Positions 52,728 to 61,403 of a stretch of DNA of 64,000 nt are shown here, piece by piece. Numbering within the stretch: the first letter of the stretch is position 1; every line of letters starts with the position of its first letter. The DNA is from Zhihengliuella alba (GTDB lineage Bacteria; Actinomycetota; Actinomycetes; Actinomycetales; Micrococcaceae). The notes beneath the pieces are model-generated. The model was not told where the DNA came from. It searched no databases and saw only the letters and a list, made by a program, of their open reading frames with translations. Both the position numbers and the translations under genes were made by a program. The stretch covers positions 62,001 through 126,000 of the forward strand of contig NZ_BAABCJ010000001.1 in the NCBI RefSeq assembly GCF_039538765.1, read 5' to 3'.

Positions 52728-53726
52728 ATGAAACTCGCAAAGGCAGCACAGCTCGCGGCCGGCATGGCCGCGACGGCGCTCGTCCTCTCCGCCTGCGGCG
52801 GCTCGGAGAACGGCGGCGACGGCGGAGGCGCGGAGGCCGGCGACTCCGTCAAGATCGGCATCAGCCAGATCCAGTCGCACCCGTCGCTCGACGCGGTGCG
52901 GGAGGGCTTCAAGGCCGGTCTCGAGGAGGCCGGGTACACCGACGTGGAGTACGACGAGCAGAACCCGCAGGGCGATCAGGCGACGAACACGGCGATCGCC
53001 GGCCAGTTCGCGGCGGACTCCGAGATCGACCTGGTGCTCGGCATCTCCACGCCGTCGGCGCAGGCCCTCACCCAGTCGGTGACGGGTGTGCCCGTCGTCT
53101 TCTCGGCGGTGACCGACCCGGTGGAGGCCAGCCTCGTCGAGTCGCTCGAGGCGCCCGGTGGGAATGTCACCGGCACCAGCGACAAGAATCCGGTGAAGGA
53201 GCAACTCCAGCTGCTCCAGGAGCTGAGCCCCGACGCCAAGAAGGTCGGCATCGTCTACTCCTCCGGCGAGGTCAACTCGCAGGTCCAGGTCGACTGGGCC
53301 AAGGAAGCGGCGGCGGAGCTCGGGCTGACCATCGAGGAGGCCGCCATCTCGGCGTCGTCCGAGGTCCAGCAGGCCGCCGCCGGACTCGACGTCGACGCGT
53401 TCTACGTGCCGACCGACAACGCCGTGGTCTCGGCCCTCGAGGGGCTGCTGCAGGTGGCCCAGGACAAGGGCGTCCCGGTCATCTCCGCGGACGGCTCCTC
53501 GGTCGAGCGCGGCGCGACCGCGACGTACGGCATCAACTACGAGAAGCTCGGTGAGCAGACCGGCCGCATGGCCGCCCGGATCCTCGACGGCGAGGCCGAC
53601 CCGGCGTCCATGCCCGTCGAGACCATCGAGGAGGTCGAGCTGTACGTCAACACCACGGCCGCGGAGAAGGTCGGCGTGGAGATCCCGCAGGAGATGCTCG
53701 ACGAGGCCGCCGAGGTCTACGAGTAG
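52728..53726 (+). CDS. ABC importer substrate-binding lipoprotein (TrpX/DUF534 type)
   Basis: 332 aa. Lipobox LSAC (Cys about 22) followed by a Gly/Ser linker, then a two-lobed binding protein of the ABC.X4/DUF534 family: VKIGISQIQSHPSLDAVREGFKAGL, NPQGDQATN, GISTPSAQALTQ, VFSAVTDPVEA, VGIVYSSGE, YVPTDNAVVSA. Streptococcal TrpX and tyrosine-linked relatives belong here, so aromatic amino acids are candidate ligands, but this is inference. AAGGAG lies 6 bases before ATG 52728. Permease and ATPase follow. Confidence 0.9.
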   Translation: MKLAKAAQLAAGMAATALVLSACGGSENGGDGGGAEAGDSVKIGISQIQSHPSLDAVREGFKAGLEEAGYTDVEYDEQNPQGDQATNTAIAGQFAADSEIDLVLGISTPSAQALTQSVTGVPVVFSAVTDPVEASLVESLEAPGGNVTGTSDKNPVKEQLQLLQELSPDAKKVGIVYSSGEVNSQVQVDWAKEAAAELGLTIEEAAISASSEVQQAAAGLDVDAFYVPTDNAVVSALEGLLQVAQDKGVPVISADGSSVERGATATYGINYEKLGEQTGRMAARILDGEADPASMPVETIEEVELYVNTTAAEKVGVEIPQEMLDEAAEVYE

Positions 53727-53784
53727 GACGCCGGTCCGGAGGGCGCGCGCGCCGTCGTCCTCCGGCCCCCACCACTCCTCCGCC

Positions 53785-53820
53785 TGACGTGTGGCCGGTC
53801 CCGCGACCGGCCACACGTCA
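53785..53820 (+). promoter_or_regulatory. 16-bp perfect hairpin between binding-protein and permease genes
   Basis: Arms 53785-53800 and 53805-53820, loop CCGC, placed 58 bases after the binding-protein stop and 43 bases before the permease start. Such hairpins usually stabilise or partly end transcription so that the binding protein is made in excess over the membrane parts. Confidence 0.65.
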
Positions 53821-53863
53821 TGCCGGACCACCCTTCCCACTACAAAGCCAAAGGGATCCACCC

Positions 53864-54808
53864 ATGATCACAGCGGTTGAGCTGGGCCTGATCTACGCGA
53901 TCATGGCTCTTGGGGTCTACCTGACCTTCCGCATCCTCGACTTCCCGGACCTGACGGTCGACGGCTCCTTCACCACCGGTGCCGCCACCGCGTCCATCCT
54001 CATCGTCAACGGCACCGACCCCTACGTGGCGACGGCCCTGTCCTTCTTCGTCGGCGCCGCCGCCGGTGTCATCACCGGCCTGCTGCACACCAAGGGGAAC
54101 ATCGACGGCCTGCTGGCCGGCATCCTGACGATGATCGCCCTCTACTCGATCAACCTGCGCATCATGGGGAAGGCCAACGTGCCGCTCCTCGGGCAGGACA
54201 CCGTGCTCTCCCCGCTGCGGGAGAACGGCCTGCTGGGCACGTGGGCCTCGGCGGGCCTGCTCTTCGCCGGCTGCCTCGTCGCCGTGGCGATCATCGTCTG
54301 GTTCCTCCACACGGACCTCGGCATGGCCATGCGCGCCACCGGTGACAACCCGGAGATGATCCGCTCGCTCGGCGTCAGCACGGACAACCAGAAGATCCTC
54401 GGACTCGCGATCTCCAACGGCCTCGTCGCACTCTCGGGCGCCTTCATCGCCCAGTACCAGGGCTTCGCCGACATCGGCATGGGCATCGGCCTCATCCTCA
54501 TCGGCCTCGCCTCGGTGATCGTCGGTCAGGCGATCTTCTCGCAGCGGTACATCTGGCTGGCCGCCCTCGCGGTGGTCTTCGGCGCCGTGATCTACCGCGT
54601 CGTGATCCAGTTCGCTCTCAACGCCGGCCTGGAGGTCAACGACATGAAGCTGATCTCCGCGGTGCTCGTGGTGCTCGCGCTGATCCTGCCGCAGGTGAAG
54701 GCCTTCGGCGCCCTGGGCCGCCGGCTGCGGATCACCTCCCGCGGGGCCCGCGACACCGACGCGGACGCCACGGCCGAGCCGGAGCAGAAGGAGGCCCAGA
54801 ATGCTTGA
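53864..54808 (+). CDS. ABC importer permease (LivH-like)
   Basis: 314 aa branched-chain-type permease with about eight to nine helices. TFRILDFPDLTVDGSF near the N-terminus and MRATGDNPEMIRSLGVS in the cytoplasmic loop (about 165-181) are typical of the permeases that pair with DUF534 receptors. AAAGGGA precedes ATG 53864. Its end overlaps the ATPase start by 8 bp. The charged C-terminal tail is Asp/Ala/Glu-rich. Confidence 0.92.
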   Translation: MITAVELGLIYAIMALGVYLTFRILDFPDLTVDGSFTTGAATASILIVNGTDPYVATALSFFVGAAAGVITGLLHTKGNIDGLLAGILTMIALYSINLRIMGKANVPLLGQDTVLSPLRENGLLGTWASAGLLFAGCLVAVAIIVWFLHTDLGMAMRATGDNPEMIRSLGVSTDNQKILGLAISNGLVALSGAFIAQYQGFADIGMGIGLILIGLASVIVGQAIFSQRYIWLAALAVVFGAVIYRVVIQFALNAGLEVNDMKLISAVLVVLALILPQVKAFGALGRRLRITSRGARDTDADATAEPEQKEAQNA

Positions 54809-55592
54809 GATCGCCAACCTGAACAAGACGTTCTTCCCGGGGACGGTCAACGAGCGACGCGCGCTGCGCGACATCAACCTCACGCTCCGCGAGGGGGAGT
54901 TCGTCACGGTCATCGGCTCCAACGGCGCCGGCAAGTCCACCGTGCTGAACATGGCGGCGGGAAAGCTCTTCCCGGACACCGGCACGGTCCTGGTCGACGG
55001 CGAGGACGTCACCAAGCTGCCCGACTTCAAACGCGCCAAGTACCTCGGGCGCGTCTTCCAGGACCCGATGGCCGGCACGGCCCCGACGATGACCATCGAG
55101 GAGAATCTCGCGCTCGCGCTGGGCCGGGGAAAGTTCCGCGGCCTCGGAACGGGCGTGACGGCCCGGAAGCGCGAGCAGTTCGTCGACGAGCTCAAGACCC
55201 TCGAGCTCGGGCTGGAGAAGCGGTTGAAGACCAAGGTGGGCCTGCTCTCCGGCGGTCAGCGCCAGGCCCTCAGCCTGTTGATGGCCACGCTGACGGGGCC
55301 GAAGATCCTCCTCCTCGACGAGCACACCGCCGCGCTGGACCCCCAGCGGGCAGCCCTGGTGACCCGACTGACCATCGAGGCCGTGGAGCGCCACCGGCTC
55401 ACCACGCTCATGGTCACGCACAACATGGAGCAGGCCCTCAAGGCCGGCAATCGGCTGATCATGATGCACGACGGGCAGATCATCCTGGACCTGAACGCCC
55501 AGGAGAAGGCCGCCATGACGGTGCCCGGACTGCTGCACGAGTTCGAGAAGATCAAGGGCGCCCAGCTGGACGACCGCACGATGCTCCAGTAG
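54801..55592 (+). CDS. ABC importer ATPase
   Basis: 263 aa. Walker A GSNGAGKST (about 35-43), Q-loop RVFQDPMAGTAPTMTIEENL, signature LSGGQRQAL, Walker B ILLLDEHTAALDP and switch His VTHNM. DEHTAALDP is typical of the ATPases of this DUF534-linked group. Third gene of the importer operon; a terminator follows. Confidence 0.94.
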   Translation: MLEIANLNKTFFPGTVNERRALRDINLTLREGEFVTVIGSNGAGKSTVLNMAAGKLFPDTGTVLVDGEDVTKLPDFKRAKYLGRVFQDPMAGTAPTMTIEENLALALGRGKFRGLGTGVTARKREQFVDELKTLELGLEKRLKTKVGLLSGGQRQALSLLMATLTGPKILLLDEHTAALDPQRAALVTRLTIEAVERHRLTTLMVTHNMEQALKAGNRLIMMHDGQIILDLNAQEKAAMTVPGLLHEFEKIKGAQLDDRTMLQ

Positions 55593-55628
55593 CACCGGGA
55601 GGGCCGGCGCAGGCCGGCGGGTACGACG

Positions 55629-55671
55629 AAGGCCCCGGAACCACCGATTCATTCGGCGGTTCCGGGGCCTT
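55629..55671. terminator. Bidirectional terminator between ABC operon and tRNA-Arg
   Basis: AAGGCCCCGGAACC (55629-55642) pairs with GGTTCCGGGGCCTT (55658-55671); inner CCGA/TCGG extends it. On the + strand it ends in CCTTCTC. It lies 9 bases from the tRNA 3' end and 36 bases after the ATPase stop, so it can stop both. Confidence 0.8.
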
Positions 55672-55679
55672 CTCGACGG

Positions 55680-55752
55680 TGCCCTCGAAAGGATTCGAAC
55701 CTTCGACCTTCCGTTCCGGAGACGGACGCTCTATCCCCTGAGCTACGAGGGC
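55680..55752 (-). tRNA. tRNA-Arg (anticodon CCG)
   Basis: Cloverleaf on the minus strand: acceptor GCCCTCG/CGAGGGC, D-arm GCTC...GAGC, anticodon stem TCCGT/ACGGA with loop CTCCGGA (anticodon CCG, reads CGG), T-arm GAAGG-TTCGAAT-CCTTT with one wobble, discriminator A. A CCA end is not fully encoded (ACCG). It is divergent from argS, the synthetase that charges it. Confidence 0.95.
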
Positions 55753-55909
55753 CTTACTGCGGGATGCCCCGCGCAATGTCTGCCGCAGGACCTAGAAGAG
55801 CTTAGCAGGACTCGGCCCGCAAACCCGAAATCGGGTCCGTGGCCTCGCCGGGCGGCACCGACGACGGCGCCGCGCGGGTCATCCGCGGCGCGCGCCGGGG
55901 CACGACCGC

Positions 55910-55924
55910 TATTCTTGACGGGTG
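55910..55924 (+). promoter_or_regulatory. argS: Leaderless promoter of argS
   Basis: TATTCT (55910-55915) ends 6 bases before the GTG at 55922, so transcription should start at or next to the start codon. No Shine-Dalgarno sequence is present. Confidence 0.55.
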
Positions 55925-57562
55925 ACTCCAGAACAGCTCTCCCGTGCCATTTCCGCTGCCCTCACCGAATCCGTCGCCGCCGGCGACTTCGCGGTCGAAC
56001 TACCGGAGACGGTGAAGGTGGAGCGACCCAAGAGCAGGGACCACGGCGACTGGGCGACGAATGTGGCGCTGCAGCTGGGCAAGAAGGCCGGGATGAACCC
56101 GCGGGAGTTCGCGCAGCTGCTGGCTGGCCGGCTCGAGACCGTGGACGGGATCGCGGGCGTGGAGATCGCCGGCCCCGGCTTCCTCAACATCACCCTCGAC
56201 GCGGCCTCAGCCGGCGCGCTCGCGAAGAAGATCGTCGAGGCCGGCAGCGAGTACGGCACCAACGACGTGCTGGCCGGCCGCGTGGTGAACCTCGAGTTCG
56301 TCTCCGCCAACCCCACCGGCCCGCTGCACATCGGCCACACCCGCTGGGCGGCGCTCGGCGACGCGATCGGCCGCGTCCTGCGCGCGTCCGGCGCCGAGGT
56401 CACCCGCGAGTACTACATCAACGACGCCGGCCATCAGATGAACGTCTTCGCCCAGTCGGTCTACAACCGCCTACACGGCCTGCCCGTGCCGGACGGCGGC
56501 TACCCGGGCGCGTACGTCCAGGAGCTCGCCGAGACGGTCCGCGCGCAGCGCCCCGGCGTCGAGGAGCTCCCGGAGGCCGAGGCGATCCCGGTCATCCGCG
56601 ACCTCGCCTACCGCGCCCAGCTCGAGGACATCAAGTCCACGCTGGCGGACTTCGGCGTGGAGTTCGACGTCTACTTCTCCGAGCAGGAGCTGCACGACGG
56701 CGGCGCCGTCGCGCAGGCCGTCGCCCGCCTGCGCGAGCAGGGCCACGTGTTCGACGACGGCGGCGCCGTCTGGCTGCGCACCACGGACTTCGGCGACGAC
56801 AAGGACCGCGTCCTCCTGCGCGCCAACGGCGAGCCCACGTACTTCGCCGCGGACGCCGCCTACTACCTCTCGAAGAAGGACCGCGGGTTCACCGAGAAGA
56901 TCTACCTCCTGGGGGCGGACCACCACGGATACGTCAACCGGCTCAAGGCCATCGCCGCGTGCGCCGGCGACGACCCGCAGGCGAACATCGAGATCCTCAT
57001 CGGTCAGCTGATCTCCGTCAACGGGGCCAAGCTCTCCAAGCGCGCCGGCAACATCATCGAGCTGCGTGACCTCATCGACTGGCTCGGCGCCGACGCGCTG
57101 CGCTACTCGCTGGCCCGCTACCCGGCCGACTCGCCGATCGCGATCGACCCGGAGCTGCTGCAGAAGAAGACGAACGACAACCCGGTCTTCTACGTCCAGT
57201 ACGCGCACGCCCGCTCCTGTGCGGCCGCCCGCAACGCCGCCGAGAAGGGGGTGGACCGCTCCGCGTTCGATGCGTCGCTGCTCACGCACGAGACCGAGAA
57301 CGAGCTGCTGGCCCTCCTCGCCCAGTACCCGCACCAGGTGGCACAGGCCGCGGAGTTCCGCGAGCCGCACCGGGTCGCCCGCTATCTGGAGACCCTGGCC
57401 GGCGCCTACCACCGCTGGTACGGGTCCTGCCGCGTCGCCCCGCTGGCCGACGAGGAGGTCACGGACCTGAACCGCACCCGGCTCTGGCTCAACGACGCCA
57501 CCACGCAGGTCCTCGCCAACGGCCTGGCGCTGGTCGGCGTCACGGCACCGGAGCGGATGTAG
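55922..57562 (+). CDS. argS: Arginyl-tRNA synthetase
   Basis: 546 aa class I synthetase. N-terminal Add-1 domain (about 1-110), catalytic core with HIGH as HIGHTRW (about 139-145) after FVSANPTGPL, the relaxed KMSKS-like VNGAKLSKRAGN (about 360-371) and C-terminal anticodon-binding DALR domain (YVQYAHARSC onward). First gene of argS-lysA-hom-thrC-thrB, the usual actinobacterial cluster. GTG start is probably leaderless. Confidence 0.97.
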   Translation: MTPEQLSRAISAALTESVAAGDFAVELPETVKVERPKSRDHGDWATNVALQLGKKAGMNPREFAQLLAGRLETVDGIAGVEIAGPGFLNITLDAASAGALAKKIVEAGSEYGTNDVLAGRVVNLEFVSANPTGPLHIGHTRWAALGDAIGRVLRASGAEVTREYYINDAGHQMNVFAQSVYNRLHGLPVPDGGYPGAYVQELAETVRAQRPGVEELPEAEAIPVIRDLAYRAQLEDIKSTLADFGVEFDVYFSEQELHDGGAVAQAVARLREQGHVFDDGGAVWLRTTDFGDDKDRVLLRANGEPTYFAADAAYYLSKKDRGFTEKIYLLGADHHGYVNRLKAIAACAGDDPQANIEILIGQLISVNGAKLSKRAGNIIELRDLIDWLGADALRYSLARYPADSPIAIDPELLQKKTNDNPVFYVQYAHARSCAAARNAAEKGVDRSAFDASLLTHETENELLALLAQYPHQVAQAAEFREPHRVARYLETLAGAYHRWYGSCRVAPLADEEVTDLNRTRLWLNDATTQVLANGLALVGVTAPERM

Positions 57563-57565
57563 CCC

Positions 57566-58978
57566 GTGGCCGCCTCCGCACTCGCCCCCGCCTGGCTCTC
57601 CTACCCGGCCGACGCCAACGCGCTCCGTGGGCCCCTCTGGGCCGCCGGGGTCGCCCGGAACGACGACGGCGAAGTCGCCGTGCAGGGCCTCCCCGTCTCC
57701 GAGCTCGCCCGCGAGTTCGGGACGCCGCTGATCGTCCTGGACGAGGACGACTTCCGCGCCCGCGCCCGCGCCTTCCGCGACGCCTACGACGAGGCCTTCG
57801 CCGATCTCGGCGGCGGCGTCGACGTCTACTACGCGGGCAAGGCCTTCCTCTCCGTCGACGTGGCCCGCTGGGTCACCGAGGAGGGACTGCGCCTCGACAC
57901 CGCCTCCGGCGGGGAGCTCGCCGTCGCCCGCCGCGCCGGCGTGCCCGCGGAGAATCTGGGCCTGCACGGGAACAACAAGTCGGTCGCCGAGATCGAGACG
58001 GCCCTGACGCTGGGGCTGGGCCGGATCATCGTCGACAGCCTGGACGAGCTGGAGCGCCTCGGCGCGATCGCCGAGCGTCTCGGCGTCACCGGCCGCGTCA
58101 TGCTCCGCCTGACGCCCGGCGTCCACGCGTCCACGCACGAGTACATCGCCACCGCGCACGAGGACCAGAAGTTCGGCCTCTCCATGGTGGACGACGGCGG
58201 GGGAGCGCCGGCGGACCGGGCCGTCGCGGCCGCGCTGGCCCACCCGCGCATCGAGCTGCTGGGGATCCACGCGCACATCGGCTCGCAGATCTTCGACGCC
58301 GCCGGGTTCGCCGTCGCCGCGCAGAAGATGCTGGGCTTCCTCGCCCGCGTCCGCGACGAGCACGGCGTGGAGCTGCCGGAGCTCGATCTCGGCGGCGGCT
58401 ACGGCATCGCCTACACCGAGCAGGACACCCCGAGGCCCCCGGCCGAACTGGCGGCCGCCATGGCCGGGGTCGTCCGCGAGACGCTCGCCGAGCACGGGCT
58501 GACGGCGCCCCGGCTGTCCATCGAGCCGGGCCGGGCGATCGTCGGTCCGGCGGCGTTCACGCTCTACGAGGCCGGCGTGCGCAAGACCGTCCAGGTCGAC
58601 CATCCGGAGGGGACGCTGCCGCGCCGCTACATCTCCGTGGACGGCGGCATGAGCGACAACGCGCGCCCCGTGCTGTACGACGCGGACTACACCGCCGTCC
58701 TCGCCTCGCGTGTGACGGACTCTGACGCGATTGTTTCCCGCGTGGTTGGCAAGCACTGCGAATCCGGTGACATAGTCGTCAGGGATGTCTACCTGCCGGA
58801 GGACGTCGCCGCCGGCGATCTGCTCGCCGTGCCCGCCACCGGTGCCTACTGCTGGGCCTTGGCCAGCAACTACAACTATCTGGGGCGCCCGGCCGTTGTC
58901 GCGGTCCGGGGCGGACGCGCGCGCGTCATCATCCGCAGGGAGACCGAAGACGACTTGTTGGCCCGAGACATGGGATAG
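57566..58978 (+). CDS. lysA: Diaminopimelate decarboxylase
   Basis: 470 aa, PLP enzyme making L-lysine from meso-diaminopimelate. PLP Lys in VYYAGKAFLS (about 93), HGNNKS, HAHIGSQIFD, LDLGGGYGI, EPGRAIVGPA and C-terminal GAYCWALASNYN. The N-terminal arm of about 35 residues is normal for actinobacteria. GTG 57566 follows the argS stop after 3 bases. Confidence 0.97.
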   Translation: MAASALAPAWLSYPADANALRGPLWAAGVARNDDGEVAVQGLPVSELAREFGTPLIVLDEDDFRARARAFRDAYDEAFADLGGGVDVYYAGKAFLSVDVARWVTEEGLRLDTASGGELAVARRAGVPAENLGLHGNNKSVAEIETALTLGLGRIIVDSLDELERLGAIAERLGVTGRVMLRLTPGVHASTHEYIATAHEDQKFGLSMVDDGGGAPADRAVAAALAHPRIELLGIHAHIGSQIFDAAGFAVAAQKMLGFLARVRDEHGVELPELDLGGGYGIAYTEQDTPRPPAELAAAMAGVVRETLAEHGLTAPRLSIEPGRAIVGPAAFTLYEAGVRKTVQVDHPEGTLPRRYISVDGGMSDNARPVLYDADYTAVLASRVTDSDAIVSRVVGKHCESGDIVVRDVYLPEDVAAGDLLAVPATGAYCWALASNYNYLGRPAVVAVRGGRARVIIRRETEDDLLARDMG

Positions 58979-58988
58979 GTACTGATTG

Positions 58989-60293
58989 ATGACTGTGAAG
59001 GTTGCGCTGCTCGGCTGTGGGAACGTGGGATCGCAGGTGGCGCGGATCCTGCTCGAGCAGTCGGACGAGCTCGCCGCCCGCGTGGGCGCCCCGCTCGAAC
59101 TGACGGGCATCGCGGTGCGCAACCCGGACGCGGCCCGCGACGTCGAGCTGCCCCGGGAGATCTTCACCACCGACGCGCACGCCCTCGTCGACGGCGCTGA
59201 CATCGTCATCGAGCTCATTGGCGGCCTCGAGCCGGCCGGCGAGTACATCGAGCGGGCCCTGCGTCGCGGCGCGTCCGTCGTCACCGGCAACAAGGCCCTC
59301 CTGGCCGCCCGCCTGCCCGAGCTCACGGAGGCCGCGGAGGCCGGCGGCGCCCAGCTGCTCTACGAGGCGGCCGTGGCCGGTGCCATCCCGATCCTCCGCC
59401 CCATTCGCGAGTCGCTCGCCGGCGACGACATCACGAAGGTGATGGGCATCGTCAACGGCACCACCAACTACATCCTCGACGCGATGGACACGTCCGGAGC
59501 GCAGTTCGACCAGGCGCTGGCCGATGCCCAGCGCCTCGGGTACGCGGAGGCGGACCCCACGGCCGACGTGGAGGGGCACGACGCCGCCGCGAAGGCCGCG
59601 CTGCTGGCCTCGCTGGCGTTCCACACCACCTTCGCCCTGGAGAACGTGCACTGCGAGGGGATCACGTCGATCAGCGCCGAGGACGTCGCGGCGGCCGAGG
59701 ACGCCGGCATGGTCATCAAGCTCCTCGCGATCGCCGAGCGCGGCACCGACTCCGCCGGGGACGAGGGGATCAGCGTGCGCGTCCACCCGACCCTCCTCCC
59801 GCGGGAGCACCCGCTGGCCGCCGTCCGCGGCGCCTTCAACGCGGTCTTCGTCGAGGCGGAGAACGCCGGCGAGCTGATGTTCTACGGTCAGGGCGCCGGC
59901 GGCGCGCCGACCGCCTCGGCCGTCATGGGCGACGTCGTCTCCATCGGGCGCACCCGCGCCACGCAGGCCGCCGGCGGATCGGTCGCCGAGCCGCAGCCGC
60001 GCCCGTCCCGTCCGCTGGGCATCGCGGACGCCGCCACCAGCTACGCGCTCAGCCTGGACGTCTCCGACGAGACCGGCGTCCTGGCCGAGATCGCCGGCAT
60101 CGTCGCCCGGCACGGCGTTTCGATCGAGACGATGCGCCAGACCGCCTCGGCGGAGGGCGGCGCGGGCTCCGCGCGGCTGCGCATCATCACGCACGTCGGC
60201 CGCGAGGCCGCCTTGGCCGCCACGGTGGCCGACATCGAACAGCTCCCCGTCGTCAAGGCGGTCTCGTCCGTCGTGCGAGTCGAAGGAAAGTAA
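58989..60293 (+). CDS. hom: Homoserine dehydrogenase
   Basis: 434 aa, aspartate-semialdehyde to homoserine. Rossmann start VKVALLGCGNVGSQVARIL, VTGNKALLA, GIVNGTTNYIL and EADPTADVEGHDAAAK (catalytic Lys region), then a C-terminal ACT domain (LSLDVSDETGVLAEIAGIVARHGVSIETM, residues about 357-385) for feedback control by threonine. ATG 58989 is used; it is preceded by an in-frame TTG. Confidence 0.97.
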   Translation: MTVKVALLGCGNVGSQVARILLEQSDELAARVGAPLELTGIAVRNPDAARDVELPREIFTTDAHALVDGADIVIELIGGLEPAGEYIERALRRGASVVTGNKALLAARLPELTEAAEAGGAQLLYEAAVAGAIPILRPIRESLAGDDITKVMGIVNGTTNYILDAMDTSGAQFDQALADAQRLGYAEADPTADVEGHDAAAKAALLASLAFHTTFALENVHCEGITSISAEDVAAAEDAGMVIKLLAIAERGTDSAGDEGISVRVHPTLLPREHPLAAVRGAFNAVFVEAENAGELMFYGQGAGGAPTASAVMGDVVSIGRTRATQAAGGSVAEPQPRPSRPLGIADAATSYALSLDVSDETGVLAEIAGIVARHGVSIETMRQTASAEGGAGSARLRIITHVGREAALAATVADIEQLPVVKAVSSVVRVEGK

Positions 60294-61397
60294 ATGGCAC
60301 ATCAGTGGCGCGGCGTCATCCGCGAGTACGCAGACCGCCTCCCGGTCACCGAGCAGACCCGGGTCATCACGCTGGGGGAGGGCGGCACCCCCCTGGTGCA
60401 CGCGCCCGCGCTCTCGGCGCACACCGGCAACGAGGTCTACCTCAAGGTCGAGGGCATGAACCCGACCGGCTCGTTCAAGGACCGCGGGATGACCATGGCC
60501 ATCACGGCCGCGGTCGAGGCCGGCGCCAAGGCCGTGGTCTGCGCCTCCACCGGCAACACGTCCGCCTCCGCGGCCGCCTACGCCGCCCAGGCCGGCCTGA
60601 CCTGCGCCGTCCTCGTTCCGGACGGCAAGATCTCCATGGGCAAGCTCAGCCAGGCGATCGCGCACGGCGCCGAACTGCTCCAGGTCGACGGCAACTTCGA
60701 CAACTGCCTCGAGGTCGCCCGCAAGCTCAGCGAGAACTACCCGGTCTTCCTCGTGAACTCCGTGAACCCGGCCCGGATCGAGGGGCAGAAGACCGGCTCC
60801 TTCGAGGTCGTGGACTTCCTCGGCGACGCCCCGGACTACCACCTGCTGCCGGTCGGCAACGCGGGCAACATCACCGCCTACTGGAAGGGCTACAAGGAGT
60901 ACGCCGCGCCCTACCAGTCCTCCACCGCCGGGGAGCTGCCCGCGGTCGCCACCCGGACGCCCACCCTGTGGGGCTTCCAGGCCGAGGGCGCCTCGCCGAT
61001 CGTCAAGGGCTACCCGGTGACCGAGCCGGAGACCATCGCCACCGCGATCCGCATCGGCAACCCCGCCTCCTGGGAGCAGGCGGAGGCCGCGCGCGACGAG
61101 TCCGGCGGCCTGATCGACTCCGTGACCGACGAGGAGATCCTCGCCGCCCACCGCTGGCTCTCCTCCAAGGAGGGCGTGTTCGTGGAACCCGCCTCCGCGG
61201 CAGGCGTCGCGGGCCTGCTCAAGTACCACGCTGCCGGAGAGGCCCCGCAGGACAAGACGATCGTCATCACGGTGACCGGCCACGGCCTCAAGGACCCGCA
61301 GTGGGCCCTGAAGAACGCCGACGGCGACGACGTCCAGCCCACCAAGGTGCCGTTCGACGTCGTCTCCGTGGCGGCGGCGCTCGGCCTGGAGGCATAG
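60294..61397 (+). CDS. thrC: Threonine synthase
   Basis: 367 aa PLP enzyme converting O-phosphohomoserine to threonine. PLP Lys in NPTGSFKDRGM (about 62), STGNTSASAAAYAA, GNAGNITAYWKGY (phosphate-binding) and EPASAAGVAGLL. Length fits the actinobacterial class. Directly abuts hom with no gap. Confidence 0.97.
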   Translation: MAHQWRGVIREYADRLPVTEQTRVITLGEGGTPLVHAPALSAHTGNEVYLKVEGMNPTGSFKDRGMTMAITAAVEAGAKAVVCASTGNTSASAAAYAAQAGLTCAVLVPDGKISMGKLSQAIAHGAELLQVDGNFDNCLEVARKLSENYPVFLVNSVNPARIEGQKTGSFEVVDFLGDAPDYHLLPVGNAGNITAYWKGYKEYAAPYQSSTAGELPAVATRTPTLWGFQAEGASPIVKGYPVTEPETIATAIRIGNPASWEQAEAARDESGGLIDSVTDEEILAAHRWLSSKEGVFVEPASAAGVAGLLKYHAAGEAPQDKTIVITVTGHGLKDPQWALKNADGDDVQPTKVPFDVVSVAAALGLEA

Positions 61398-61403
61398 CGC
61401 GCC

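Noticed and set aside
56471..59326. A 951-codon open frame opposite argS and lysA
   Set aside because: Shadow frame; it crosses the gene boundary of two clear enzymes.
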